A DNA stretch of 64,000 nucleotides. Origin: Lasioglossum baleicum (lineage: Eukaryota > Arthropoda > Insecta > Hymenoptera > Halictidae). The translations under genes and the position numbers were made by a program. Position 1 is the first letter of the stretch, and the number at the start of each line of letters is the position of its first letter. A model generated the notes under the pieces. The model had not been told where the DNA came from, did no database searches, and saw nothing but the letters and a program-made list of their open reading frames with translations. This document shows positions 35,463-48,400 of the stretch, in pieces. The DNA lies in the NCBI RefSeq assembly GCF_051020765.1, contig NC_134944.1:1860001-1924000 (forward strand). Reading direction: 5' to 3'.

Positions 35463-35999
35463 TAAGAAAATTAAAAATCCTATAAATCAGGACACGGAGG
35501 GACCATTTTGGTCACTATTGCAATGTTTGTTCCTTGGAAAGGGAGAAGAAAGACGATGGTGTAATCGGAAAATATCGTATGATTATCTTGATAGTTACTA
35601 TAGTTGTTATATTCTATTTATTGTACATAGTTGGTTCAATCAACGTTGATAATCGAAATCTGAGTGATTCCCATGGAAATCTCATTCTTTTGTGTCTTCA
35701 AACGAATATTTACGTAGGTCCGAAACAAATGAATTGATTAGGTTTAACGACACCGTTTCCTTGTTTCTTATCTATGACACCGACATCGATTTCACAATTA
35801 AAAAGAAAATCGTGATTGTCACACATATGCATAGCGATACTAGCTAATGAATTCGAATCGATCTCCAGTAAGTAACGTGTTGACAAAGTGATTGCGAAAG
35901 CGATAGACGAGAAAAAGGCAGGGACTTACCGATTGACCCTGATTCATCCGTTCTAGCGAGATGCGGTTTTCGTAATTAAATCAGAGGTTCAGAATAGAA
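35463..35999. other. Intergenic or intronic DNA, nothing recognised
   Basis: Moderately AT-rich sequence between the tandem array and the GC-rich candidate exon at 36000. The 67-codon plus-strand open frame at 35534 has a hydrophobic stretch but no homology that I recognise and no splice context. Confidence 0.4.
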
Positions 36000-36265
36000 T
36001 GTGCCCCCCAAAATTTTGGTACACCTGCTGCATGCATTGGTACCGTGGCCGTGTATCGCAACCATCGAACGTCTACAATTACCCTCTCTACTTGCGCACG
36101 TCGCGATACATCCGTTGCTTGTCCGATAAGCAGTATGCACTACGTGCGCGGACGAATGCAGCCAGACGTAGCCGCGGTACCAACGAAAACGTATTGCCAC
36201 TAATTCCTGTCTCCTATTTATTTGCGCAGCCTGCCAAAATGGTCTGGATTACCGCCGACGATAAG
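36000..36265 (+). CDS. PyK: Candidate alternative first coding exon of pyruvate kinase (MVWITADDK)
   Basis: A CpG-richer block contains ATG at 36239-36241 in strong context (AAAATGG). It is followed by eight codons (VWITADDK) and a donor GTACTA at 36266, ending in phase 0. The next coding exon at 40244 begins in phase 0 with its own ATG directly after an acceptor, so splicing gives a 9-residue N-terminal extension. This would parallel the isoform-specific N-termini known for animal pyruvate kinases. The leader from 36000 to 36238 is untranslated in this model. No transcript evidence is available. Confidence 0.4.
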
Positions 36266-37499
36266 GTACTATCCTCACCGTTCAGTTAGTAAACGAGTTG
36301 ACTTTTTGCAGTGATTAGTGCTCTCTGTGTTTCGATTGCTATTACATATGTATGTGTTGATTTTCGCAAGTTTTCGCACAGACATGCGACAGACCTTGCG
36401 ATTAGAAACTCCCACGCGAATCTTAAACTACTCCGACGAACCGTGCGAAACGTTCATCCGTCGCGTCGCACAGTGGACTGTATGCCCGATTTCAGCGGTC
36501 AAAATTCAATCTTTAAAACTTTACATAAATTGTGAAATTTTTCTGGCTTGTTAGTTAGTTGAATATCTGAGGAACAATCTCACATGATTTGTTTTCCCAT
36601 TCATGTATTCATAAAGCACTGAAATTTCTCGGAACGACTTCAACGAAGTCACCTATTAGTAATTGTTACCTTATTTACGTACGCTAACAGATTTTTGTTT
36701 TATAGAAGTTTTTTTAGCTAAGTATAAGGTATACTTTTAAGAGAAATTCACTTTTGTACTATATACATTGTTTTAGTTATTAATATTTAAAGATAATCAA
36801 CGATTCAGTCACTTTCTTTATGATTCTAACACTTTGGCAATGACTTTGTTTATACCTCCGGGTGCGATCGGGTGTTCATTTCTGTGCCATTCTGTTCTTT
36901 GAAGTTTTCTGATTAACATGCAAGAAAAAAAGGCTGCTACTACGCGCTACTCCGTGTTTTATAGTTGATCTACGAAAAAATGGCCATCGCGCGCGCGAGC
37001 GAAAACCGCAGCATTTCTCACATCCTGCATGTTCGCATTCGCTATATTTTCGTATTAACTTAAATAAATACTAAATAATAATAATAAACACAATACAGGG
37101 TGCGGCGCAAATTAGACCCCACGATTTTTCAACCCCTTCGGGTGGTCGGACAGAAAAATGTTTCTTACCAAAGTTAATCAGTATTTAACCTACAAGAAAT
37201 TGGAATATTTTTAATTTAAAAAAAAATCGATTTTCAACAAAAAATCAAGGTCGCTGTCATATTTTTTAATGGAACTGGGTATTTTTAACTTCATAATATT
37301 GTAGGCAACATCGAAACGAATTCAACGATCTGCTATACAATGACTTTCAGATGACCTTGAAAGAAGTAATAGCATCGCCTCGCATTTAGAGGTAAACAAA
37401 TGAACGTAAACATTGTGAATGCTCATTTCCTCAACTGTTGTCCGTTTGTGTCGCAAGATCTGTTAGCTCATTACATGAAATTATAAGATACGTTATAAC

Positions 37500-37700
37500 T
37501 AGACTGCGGATTTTATGCCTTTATGATAAAAATGGGTAGGTGTAATTTATGACAGTAAAAATATTTGAAGAATTTAAACATACTACTATATCATTTTCAA
37601 GCTACTAAACATATTCAGCGAGAAATTAAATATTTATTTCATCCCATCTTGTTGCAATTCAGGTAGAAAATTTTTATTTTGCATAAAGATCCGCAGTCTA
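37500..37700. mobile_element. hAT-type MITE family G, copy 2 (nested)
   Basis: A 201-bp unit TAGACTGCGG...CCGCAGTCTA with the perfect 8-bp direct repeat GTTATAAC on both sides (37492-37499 and 37701-37708). It is inserted in the element at 37096-38252 just before its transposase start codon. Confidence 0.85.
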
Positions 37701-37709
37701 GTTATAACA

Positions 37710-37866
37710 ATGAACCGGTACGCTAATAGTGAAAAAATAAATGTGTTAAAAATATTTCACGAGTGCAGAGGAAATGCTCGACAGGCTGCAATGTTATATG
37801 CGGAACAATATCCGGATGTAAATCATCTATGTCTGAAAACATTTCGTAATGTTGTACGTTATCTAC
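37710..37866 (+). pseudogene. Transposase N-terminal helix-turn-helix fragment (DUF4817-like)
   Basis: The open frame begins MNRYANSEKINVLKIFHECR and runs through GNARQAAMLYAEQYPD and TFRNVVRYLR. This is the pattern of the DUF4817 helix-turn-helix at the N-terminus of many insect mariner-like transposases. After about residue 52 the frame runs into unrelated sequence in the element arm, so the catalytic DDE domain is absent. Confidence 0.7.
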
Positions 37867-38299
37867 GTGTAAATTTGGTTTTTTGCGGGTTAAGAGTTCT
37901 GAAGCAATGTTACATTCATTTGTTTACCTCTAAATGCGAGGCGTTGCTATTACGTACCATCGAAATATTTCAAATATTCTGGCAATTGGTTCATGGCGAT
38001 ATTTTCTTTCAAGGTCATCTGAAAATCATCGTATAGCAGGTCGTTGAATTCGTTTCGACGTCGCCTACAATATTATGAAATTAAAAATAGCCAGTTCCAT
38101 TAAAAGATATGACAGCGACCTTGATTTCTTTGTTGAAAATCGACTTTTTTCTAATTTAAAAAATTGAAATTTCTTGTCGGTTAAATACTGATTAACTTTG
38201 GTACGAAACACTTTTCTGTCCGACCACCCGAAGGGGCTGAAAAATCGTACTGTATATACTAAAATAAGAAAACAGTATACACATGAAATTTAAATAATA

Positions 38300-38860
38300 T
38301 ACACGGGGTGGGGCAATAACTATGTTCACTTTGAATATTGCCTTTATTTGTAATAATATGAAAAAATGTTATGGACAAAATTTGCACGGTATAGAGGGGG
38401 ATATGTTGTGACATAAACATTTTCTGCGTGGGTGGAGGCATATAGGAGATTTCAAGGTCACCTTGATTTTTTTAAAATCGGAAGACCTAATTTTTGTATC
38501 AAGAATCGATAGACTATCGAATTCTGAGTAAAAATGTATTGACCTCCATATGTCTTAAATCTAATAGTTAACGAGATATTATCGAAATAATTTTCTTTCT
38601 TCTTTTGATAATATCTCGTTAACTATTAGGTTTAGGACATACGAAGGTCAACACTTTTATACTCAGAATTTGATACTCTATCGATCTATGGTATAAAAAG
38701 AGGACATTCTGTTTAAAAAAACCAAGGTGACCTTGAAGTCTCCTCTATGCCACCACCCACGTAGAAAATGTTTGTGCCACAACATGTCCCCCTCTGAACC
38801 GTGCAAATTTTGTTCACAACATTTTTCCATACTATTACAAATAACGGAGATTGTTCTTTG
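38300..38860. mobile_element. Fold-back unit related to the GCACAGTGG family
   Basis: Inverted arms meet near 38595 (TCTTTTGATAATATCTCGTT and the opposing copy). The outer parts carry TTTGCACGGTATAGAGGGGG-type sequence on the left and the complement on the right. The same block recurs next to the right end of the element at 46485-46961, so the two are related. Precise ends are unclear. Confidence 0.55.
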
Positions 38861-39215
38861 TAATAACTATTTTAAAAAATATATTTTAATTGTAAATGAT
38901 TACACTTTTCGATAGTGTACATAAAATAGACGAATAACGTTAAAATATTGATAATAATCCCCGCAGTACTTGATTGAAAAATAGCTACAAACTTTATAAT
39001 CTAATATACGCTCCTCTTTATGGACAAATTTTGCACTCGAAACATCCGTTTCAGTAAAAAAACGGTATACAGTGCGGAAAGTAGAAATCTCAAGCTTTAA
39101 AATGGTTGTTTTTTCATCCAATTTGGATAAATTTTAGCAAAGTTACAGCAGTTTCAATATTGAACGAATTTTGAACTAGACGGGGCTCTGAAATCGGGCA
39201 TACAGCCCACTGTGC

Positions 39216-39332
39216 GTCGCGTCGAGTTGTTGACAAAACGCAACTTTTCTCCGAAATCAACTTACCGATCAAAGTAATGGAAATTCGTTTCCGCGTTTAC
39301 GGTTGAATCGAACACCTATCCATGTACATACA

Positions 39333-39365
<33 letters not shown>

Positions 39366-40243
39366 TCCTAGCTCGGTAGCTATTCTTACCGAAGTCGGTA
39401 TTTTGCGAAATTAAGCGTTACAATCAGCAGCAATGGTAAGCTATTCTTAGTGTGCTATTCTTAGTCAATCATCGAATTGCATTGTAACACTTTATCTACC
39501 GGAAGTCTATCAGTAGGCTACCCATAATTATGCTGTACCAAAAGTAAGCTTAAAAATCTTCATTTACGCAATACATAATCCCAAACATTAGATTATATTA
39601 TTAGCCATAGACTTTGAAAAATTATACATAGAATACTCGCACGCTGGTAGATAATGTGTTAATAACATTGTGTAAGGGACGGCTTTTTTCGCACCTGACA
39701 ATAAGTTTTGCTTCTTTATTATAGAATTTTAGGCACTGATTTCGAACTTATCAGCGTATTTTCTTCATCGTACATATTAAGCTCTTTAGAGATAAAGGTT
39801 TAATGCGAGCAAAAGCCGATAATGTCCTTTTTCGTTTGAAGTTTGAAGGAATTGAAAGGTTTTACCAATTTATTTTTCATCGAAAGCTCCAAATGGGAAT
39901 GCGGTGAAGAAATATTTTCAGTTACTCCATGTTGCAAATAACGTTCGCGGAATTAGTTTTGCTCATTTTTATTTTTTAACTATGTAATAATTGGAAATTT
40001 TAATTTGTATGTTTGCATGTATTATTTTATTTTCGTTTTCGTAGAATTTTTATTTCTCTTGAATACCTTTTGTATATTTCTGGCGAAATATAAAAGTATG
40101 CGCTAAACATAAAAATGTAAGAGTGTCACAATTCAGAATTCACAAAGCAGTATAAAGGGTTGTTAGCGGTTGTTGTTTTGAGCAGCCTTTCGAGGATATT
40201 TCTGTAAAAACAGATTTTATCGAATTGTTTTATATTATTATAG
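39216..40243 (+). other. Intron or upstream DNA of pyruvate kinase
   Basis: It contains an ATAC microsatellite at 39325-39362 and a diffuse dispersed repeat at about 39484-39662. The acceptor TATTATTATAG at 40233-40243 is immediately before the pyruvate kinase ATG. No gene is seen. Confidence 0.5.
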
Positions 40244-43200
40244 ATGGCTGGGAAGCCGAATACTCTGGCTTTGTACGCCCAAAGCCAGTTAGACCACATG
40301 TGTGCCCTCGATATTGAAAGTCGCGCGTCGTTCGTGCGTCTTTCGGGAATTATTTGCACGATCGGGCCGGTTTCGAGGCCCGTCGACATCCTCGAGAAGA
40401 TGATCGACACGGGTATGAACATCGCCCGAATGAACTTCTCCCATGGATCTCACGAATACCATGCCGAGACCATCCGCAACGTCAGAGAAGCGCAGAAGAA
40501 CTACTCTGCTCGCAACGGCGTTAACACCCCTGTGGCGATCGCCCTCGACACCAAAGGCCCCGAGATTCGTACAGGACTCCTCGAAGGCGTAAGCTAATTT
40601 TTCAATATTTATGCTTCAACTACCGGAGGCAATTATACTGACATACTGTATATGTAATTAGTTTTCAATTCTGTATTATTTTATATTAGAAACTTGCATA
40701 TCATTAGACTGCGGACCTTTATGCAAAATAAAAATTGTATGCATGAATTGGGAGACATAGGAACCAAGTAGGAATTTATGTCTCTCTTTAATGGTTGTAT
40801 TAAGCTGTAAGAAATGTATTGATAATCTTACATTCTTGTAATTTCTATTTTGTTTGAAATTACACTCATCCATTTTTGTCAGAAATGCATAAAATCCGCA
40901 GTCTACATATCATACCGTACCATGAATATCGCGGTAAATACCATTACCATTATTCTTTTGCGGAATACATAATACATCGTAACAGTATAATTAGTATAAT
41001 ACATAGAACTGAAACTTTTTTCTATTAGGGCGGGTCCGCTGAAGTGGAATTAGTCAAAGGTCAGACTTTCAAATTGACCACTGACAAGTCGTACATGGAG
41101 AAGGGTAACAAAGACATAGTATACGTCGATTACGTAAACATTTCGAAGGTGTTGAAGACTGGAAATCGGGTGTTCGTTGACGACGGGTTGATTTCTCTGA
41201 TCGTCACTGCAGTCAGTACGTAACGTTCGGTCGTTTCTACGTTTCTACGCAGTCTATTCATTAATTTCCGATATAATACATCGTTGTTTTGATTGTCCAG
41301 ATGCCGACAACGTTGTCACTACCGTGGAGAACGGAGGCACGTTAGGCTCCCGCAAAGGTGTGAACCTGCCCGGTGTGCCAGTCGACTTGCCAGCCGTTTC
41401 CGAGAAGGACAAATCCGATTTGCAATTCGGCGTGGAACAGGAGGTCGACATGATCTTCGCCTCGTTCATCAGAAACGCGGAAGCGTTGGCCGAAATTCGT
41501 GCGATCCTCGGCGAGAAGGGAAAGAACATCAAAATCATCTCGAAGATCGAAAATCAACAGGGCATGACGAATCTCGACGCGATCATCGATGCTTCTGACG
41601 GCATTATGGTTGCCCGTGGTGATCTCGGTATCGAGATCCCACCGGAGAAAGTGTTCCTAGCTCAGAAATCCATGATCAGCAGGTGCAACAAAGTTGGTAA
41701 ACCAGTGATCTGTGCTACTCAGATGCTCGAGTCTATGGTGAAGAAACCGCGTGCTACCCGAGCCGAATCGTCCGATGTTGCAAACGCTATTCTCGATGGC
41801 GCTGATTGCGTCATGTTGTCCGGTAATATACTATACTAAAAAAATGCTGTTGGTGTGTGCAAACAAGTAAGATATGCGGTAATATCCTCGATAGAATCGG
41901 AGTACAGTAATTCTTCAATCGAAGTCCCAACACCCGTGTTTTGAACGGATTTCAGTAGCGTAGAGAGGCTATTTTTTATGACTGCGTCTACCGCGCCGAC
42001 CGTGTCGAGACTTCAATCGACGAGCCGAACATAGAGACGGACAGAATGAAATAGGATCGCGTGGCCGAAGCGTGTCGCCGTCGCCGGCACAGTTTAAAGG
42101 CACATGCGTCATCACCAAAGTTCTATCTTCTTTATTTTCCATTATTTTCTAATGGAACTTTCACCAACATATTCGTGGCATTTTTCTAATGCAAAATGAT
42201 ACCAAACACGATATAATTTCAACTGTATTTAGTGGTTTAATCGACGATGAAAGTTTCGAACGCAACGAAGAAGAGCGTATAGGAAAGAAAGAGACGCGGA
42301 CAGTCGACATCGCCGGCACAGTTCAAAGGCCCGCGTTGTCGCTGTCCTTCCTTGCTCCCGAAACTTCCACCGTCGATGAAACCACTAAATGCAGTTGAAA
42401 TTATATCGTGTTTGGTCTTTTTTTAATCAGAGAAATGCCAGGAATAAGCTAGTAAAAGTCCCATATAAAACAATAATGAAAATTAAGAAGTTTGAGAATT
42501 CGATTCACTCGAGTCAATGTTGTGGTGTTTACACCGATATACCCGAGCCGAGATCCATCATCGCCGCCCTACGGCGCGGCGCAGCGTTGGCCGGCAGTGG
42601 AGTCAGTAGGCACTGGACTTCGATTAGATAGGCGACCCAAGACTTCGATTGAAGAATTACTGTACTCGGCGCGCTGTCCTAGCGTGGAGGTAAACTAGTC
42701 TAAATGCGTCGAAAAATCTCTGAAAATGTCAAAGTAACGTCAAGTTGTGAGAAACTATTTTTTATGTGTTTCTTGTTTGAAACTACGCACACCCATTCTC
42801 TTTCCATAAACGTATAAAATCCGCGGTCTACTAATAAGTGAAATTCACCTGTGTTACAGGTGAAACGGCCAAAGGTGAATATCCATTGGAATGTGTTCGC
42901 ACAATGGCTAACATCTGCAAGGAAGCAGAGGCTGCTATTTGGCACAACCAGATATTCCATGACCTTGCGAGCAAAGCCATACCTCCGATCGACCAAACTC
43001 ATGTCGTAGCGATTGCTGCTGTCGAAGCATCCGTGAAATGTCTAGCCAGTGCCATAATAGTAATCACAACTACCGGTCGGTCTGCACATTTAATTTCGAA
43101 ATATAGGCCGCGATGCCCGATTATCGCGGTGACCAGGTTCCATCAAGTTGCGCGACAGGCCCATCTTTACCGTGGTATTCTGCCGCTTTACTACGAAGGT

Positions 43201-43519
43201 ACCGCAAAACGTTCCTAGGTTTACAACACTCGGAAACGCTTTAGCAAGAATAATCGAATTAATCTACTAATTGTTTTCAGGCGCTCCGTTGTCCGATTGG
43301 GTAGAGGACGTCGATGTACGCGTCAAGTTCGGTCTGAACTTCGGCAAGGGCCGTGGTTTCGTTAAAACCGGCGATTCAGTGATCGTGGTTACCGGATGGC
43401 AGAAAGGCTCAGGATTCACGAATACGCTGCGCGTCGTGTACGTAGATATTCAAGTTACTCGTGACGATGACGAATGCAGCGTGCGAACCATAACAGATTC
43501 TTACGAAGACATTTTGTAG
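40244..43519 (+). CDS. PyK: Pyruvate kinase (canonical, catalytically complete)
   Basis: Cytosolic glycolytic enzyme converting phosphoenolpyruvate and ADP to pyruvate and ATP. Exons: 40244-40588, 41029-41215, 41301-41822, 42860-43198 and 43281-43519, in phase to 543 residues. Key motifs are present: ICTIGP and RMNFSHG (K+ and substrate site), LDTKGPEIRTG, ISKIENQQG with the catalytic Lys and metal-binding Glu, and MVARGDLGIE with the metal-binding Asp. CATQMLES with the active-site Thr and the C-domain loop TTTGRSAHL for the allosteric phosphate are also there. The start is the ATG directly after an acceptor. A 9-residue upstream coding exon at 36239 is possible. The last exon reads 19 residues beyond the usual end after RVVYV, unless a donor GTAGAT at 43442 is used. 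Intron 1 carries a family G MITE and intron 3 a 758-bp MITE. Confidence 0.95.
40705..40905. mobile_element. hAT-type MITE family G, copy 3
   Basis: A 201-bp unit TAGACTGCGG...CCGCAGTCTA in pyruvate kinase intron 1, flanked by the perfect 8-bp direct repeat CATATCAT (40697-40704 and 40906-40913). Confidence 0.85.
41905..42662. mobile_element. TA-flanked MITE family H
   Basis: The ends CAGTAATTCTTCAATCGAAG and the reverse complement are flanked by TA (41903-41904 and 42663-42664). It sits in pyruvate kinase intron 3. Internal inverted blocks (around 42095-42180 and 42290-42400) add further fold-back structure. No coding capacity. Confidence 0.8.
42695..42830. mobile_element. Degenerate family G remnant
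   Basis: The right end ATAAAATCCGCGGTCTA matches the family G terminus. The left end is not recognisable beyond a weak TAGTCTAAATGCG at about 42696. No flanking duplication is visible. It lies 30 bp upstream of the fourth pyruvate kinase exon. Confidence 0.45.
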
Positions 43520-43704
43520 TTGCATGCTTAACGTTCCTGCATGTACTAATATTTTGTTCCTATCCAGTGTACCTTGATGCAATTTCACCCAATACATTCC
43601 TTTGAAACATCCTATGTTCGTTGTACCTTTGTGCTTTTAGGCGAGTTTTGTCTACGTCTACACACCAGAGTTACAGTCTATTAAATCACACTTATGTACG
43701 TATA

Positions 43705-44382
43705 GTCCAGTCAATGAATGCTCATAAGCGGGGTGTAGAGGGAAATGGAAGGAACACAATTTTTAACTTTGGGACTTTGTTTGGACTAGTTAGGAGGTAT
43801 ACATACTAAAAGTCCCTACACCTAGGAGGTGAGCGGAGTGCAGGGAGACACGTAGAAGAGATCCTCTTTTTCGGTTTTCCGCGTATATCTCGGAAACTAT
43901 GTGTCCTAGCGATAAGACCATTCTATACAAAATTAAAGCTGACAAAATGTGCCACAAAATTGATTCGATTCAGTTTTTCGCTATCTCGCATAGTTTCCGA
44001 GATATCCGCGCTCAAAGTTCACTAATTGTGCTGAAGAGTTAGCTAGTCAAATAAGGCAAAAATTTCTTTCTCACAATTAGTGAACTTTGAGCGCGGATAT
44101 CTAGGAAACTATGCGAGATAGCGAAAAATTGAATGCAATCAATCCTATGGCACATTTTGTCAGCTTCAATTTTGTATAGAATGGTCTTATCGCTAGGACG
44201 CATAGATTCCGAGATATAAGCGGAAAACCGTAAAAGGGGACCTTCTACGTGCCCCTCTGCACCTCGCTCACCTCCTAGGGGTGGAGACTTTTACTATGTT
44301 TACCTCCTAACTAGTCCAAACAAAGATCCAAAGTTAAATTGTGTTCCTTCCATTTCCCTCTACAACTTTTCGTTGACTGGAC
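43705..44382. mobile_element. TA-flanked MITE family A, copy 3
   Basis: The ends GTCCAGTCAA and TTGACTGGAC are flanked by TA. It is downstream of the pyruvate kinase stop, probably within its 3' UTR or just beyond. Confidence 0.85.
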
Positions 44383-45427
44383 TAGTAGAAATCAAGAGAA
44401 ACTTTGATTATTTAAATATGAAATCATTTGTTAATGGACTTCGATGCTCTTCGAGATAAAACATAATTGATCTTAGTATGAAAAATTAAACAACTTGGCA
44501 CGAATTTACTTTGACTATAGGACAGAGTGAAAAATCCGATACGGAAGACATGTGATACATAATACATATCATACATACGATTGTGTTTTAAAAAAGTGGA
44601 TTTAATAACTCTGGCCTTGGTGTCGAGTCGAAGCATGTATTCGAACGTGTTTTTGATTGTCGTGTATTTTTGAAATGCTTGCTCATAACTGTCGGTAACA
44701 TTTGTAAATTTGTATATTTTTTTTCTACTTTTAGGACCGTTGATTAAGTACAACTACTAGCTGGTCTTACTACAAAGAGAGAAACCTGGATACAGTGATT
44801 GTAGATGTTAAAAATTAATTCTGTATGTAACTCATATGTATGATGAGCTTAGTAAATTTTTAAATTAATAAAACAGTTTGAAATTTGAAAAATTCCAGTA
44901 GCTACAGTATTATACATATACTTGACCTCGCGAAGGTCTGCAATAATACCGTACAGAGGACATGTATTTACGTATGTGTAAATAAGTATATACATATTAT
45001 TACTATATTGCACACGTATGCGTAAATACTAAATACACACAACATTAACGGCTAGGTACAGTGAGATATGTAATTATATAAAGCAAACATGACATACGTT
45101 GGATTCTATAATTTCTGTTTGGAGCTGAATAAAAACAAATTTTATTTTATTTTACTACAGTGTTTTTATTACACATGCAACGTGTGCGCATCGTTTTTTA
45201 GGTGGATCAATTGCAATATTCAGACTGTAAGTCGTAAGTTGTAAACACAAGATTTGTAACAGAATAGAATAACAGAAATCATCTCCCCTCTCCTAACCTG
45301 AACCATATCGGCAATAAAATGGACAAATAATTCCTAATGGAACTCCCATAGTATTTATATTTGTTCCTCTCGCCTCCGAAACTGGTCAAATTCACAGGTA
45401 CATTGCACCAACTGCAAGCCATACACT
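44383..45427 (+). other. Region between the two pyruvate kinase genes
   Basis: AT-rich. AATAAA signals at about 44868 and 45128 could end the pyruvate kinase transcript. No additional gene is seen. Only about 1.9 kb separates the two coding regions. Confidence 0.5.
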
Positions 45428-48400
45428 ATGATATGTTCCAAAGAAGTTTCAGCACCAGCCAAAAAGATCAAACCTAATCACCGAGTACCATGGGTATTTC
45501 AAATTTATATACTCGATATAATATTTACATTTTCGATTTTTGTGGAAATTCTCCAGACAAATTTAAAGAGTTTATAAAAGTCGGGAAATGTTATTTTTAC
45601 TAATTAGAAAATTGCTTGCAATTCACGTTCAGATCACCGATTTTGAAGATTATATTACATCCAATGACCAAGTAGAAGCTATCTGTCGAAAGACACGTCT
45701 TGAACATAATGCGCAACTAGATATACATTCTAATCCTAAAATAGCAAGGCTCACTAAAATTATGGTTACGTTGGGTTAGTTCTCCAAGATTTCATTATAC
45801 TACATATGTATGTGTATACATATGTATAATTCTGATGTCAGCGCCCGCTCTAGCGGTTATGTCGCCCCGGACAAAAAGACAATTGCCGCCCCTTAAGAAT
45901 ATATAATATATATTTTTTAAATAAAGGTACATATTTTTTATCTTCAATAAAAATCAAATCATTTTATTTAAATTTTAATAAAAGCATTTACTTTAATAAA
46001 AGCAAATTTTGTATTAATTGGGTATTTAACACATCAATATTTTTCTCACAGTTACAGCCAAAATGGCGCCCCTAAATTTTCGCGCCCTGGACAAATGTTC
46101 GGGTTGCCCCCCCCCCTAGAGCAGGCCCTGCTGATGTGTGTTATATGTATACATATATCTATAATTCTGCTATTATATTTACCATCTGTAGTAATGTCGT
46201 ATAAACTAATTATGTTAGGAAAAATAATATTGATGCAGAATTGATATAGTTACCAGTATTGTATATTATGTACTACTACCGTGTTTGCGTTTGCTAGTAG
46301 AACCAGTACAGTATTAGTCGGACCAGTTAAGAAATCACATTAATTAAACGATTTCATTGTACGAATCCATTCTAATCCTCTAATTTAAATTGAATATATC
46401 GAATAGATCACAAATAAGATTGCGATAATCCAATGGAATAGAAAAAACATGTAGTTAGAAATTTTTGACTTTGATCGATGCATCGCACAGTGGTCTGTAT
46501 GCCCGATTCCAGAGCCCCAGCTAGTTCAAAATTCGTTCAATATTGAAACTGCAGTAACTTTGCTAAAATTTATCCAAATTGGATGAAAAAACAACCATTT
46601 TAAAGCTTGAGATTTCTACTTTCCGTGCTGTATACCGTTTTTACTGAAACGGATGTTTCGAGTGCAAAATTTGTCCATAAAGAGGAGCGTATATTAGATT
46701 GTAAAGTTTGTAGCTATTTTTCAATCAAGTACTGCGGGGATTATAAACAATATTTTAACGTTATTCGTCTATTTTATGTACACTATCGAAAAGTGTAATC
46801 ATTTACAATTAAAATATATTTTTTTAAATAGTTATTACAAAGAACAATCTCCGTTATTTATAATAGTATGGAAAAATGTTATTAACAAAATTTGCACGGT
46901 ACAGAGGGGGACATGTTGTGGCACAAAAATTTTCTGAAATCGGGCATTCAGCCCACTGTGCATTGCTACGATCTTGTTTTGCACCATACCTATAAGTACT
47001 TACAATATGTCATCGCATTTCGCGTGATGGATAAACAGTACAATGAAATTGTATCCATCGTCTATCGTCTATCGTCTATCGTCAAGGTTGTCCGAACCGT
47101 AGACAGCACTGTTTGTGTTTTCTTACCGTTTGATCTAGGTGTCGCGAACTCTGATCCCACAGCTATCGTTGATATGATGATGGCGGGTGCAAACATAGTC
47201 CGTTTGAACATGTCTCGTCAAGTGGAGAAATGGCATGCAATCACTGTACAGTCTATCAGAAACGCTGGGAATAGAATGTATGAGTTCACCGGTGAGATTT
47301 ACCCTGTAGGGGTTGCGATGAGCCTTCGGGGACCTGAAATAAGGACTGGCATATTCCGAGGCGACCAGAATAGCATAGTATACTATATATACATGTATTC
47401 TTTTTCGTTCACAGTTTTCGATTTTATATTACCTATTATGTTCTTATAGTTGCTACAGTTTCTACAGGGTGTCCCACGCAACTGGAACAGGCTGTATCTC
47501 CTAAACGGTCGGGAATACAGGAAAACGTTATAAGAAAAAGTTGAATGACATCAGACACTGAATTATTTCGGTCTCGGGAAGTGTTCCGCAGTACCTACGT
47601 TATGTTCCATTACAAATCAGAGAACTTTTAGCTTCGATAACTTCCTAACGAATAAGTTTAGGGCATAAGTATACTACTTTTATGTAGAGCACAACAATAA
47701 TCTGCATCGATTGGTGCTGTCAAAAATGTAGGTTTCCATTAAAAAAAAAAAAGACAGTTGCATTTTTCTGATGCTCCGATGCACAAAAGTGCATAAAATT
47801 AGTTGCGTAGTATGCACCGTCTTATGCCATTCAACTTTTTCTTATAACATCTTCCTCTATTCCCGACTGTTTAGGAGGTAGAGCCTGTTCCAGTTGCGTG
47901 GGACACCCTGTATATGTGTATTGTATATATATTCGGGAATTATATATTCCCCAAATATATTCGGGATTCCCGGACATTTTCGGGAATTCCCGTACCGTCT
48001 CGCACACCTGTAATATATATATATATATGTGTGTTTATTTATTTATTTATTATAGTTTCCTACAATTTCTATTACTTATTGTCCAATTCGACTGATTCAA
48101 TGATATTCGTATCTGCAGGGCTACGCCGAGTTGAAAGAGGATCACGCGGTAAAAATAGTAACAAATATTGTTGCAAAGCGTGCAGGATGTGCCGCTTGCT
48201 TTTGGGTTTCTTATCCCGAATTGCCAAGAGTATGTCGACCCGGTGATAAAATTCTCATCGATCGAGGCGTTGCTTTGTTGCAAGTCGTTTGCGTCCGTCA
48301 GTTACGATTCTCAATTACCTTTCCTCATAATTTCTTAAATACGAATATAGTATACGATAAATTTTCAATAAACTTCGAATTAAACGTTCGACTACATCGC

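Larger units (their letters stand above)
37096..38252. mobile_element. Deleted element carrying a DUF4817-type transposase fragment
   Basis: The left end CAGGGTGCGGCGCAAATTAG lies beside TA. The subterminal arms are inverted copies (TTTTTCAACCCCTTCGGGTG against CACCCGAAGGGGCTGAAAAA). The right end has lost the last 25 bases or so. Inside, 37710-37866 encodes only the N-terminal helix-turn-helix of a transposase. Everything downstream is gone. A family G MITE is inserted upstream of that start codon. Confidence 0.65.
36468..39215. mobile_element. hAT-like composite element with nested insertions
   Basis: The terminal repeats GCACAGTGGACTGTATGCCC and the reverse complement (CTGAAATCGGGCATACAGCCC then ACTGTGC) are flanked by the 8-bp direct repeat GTCGCGTC (36460-36467 and 39216-39223). 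The 2.7-kb span includes the elements at 37096-38252 and 38300-38860. A 477-bp relative with the same ends is at 46485-46961. No intact transposase remains. The duplication sequence is low-complexity, which weakens the boundary call. Confidence 0.6.
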
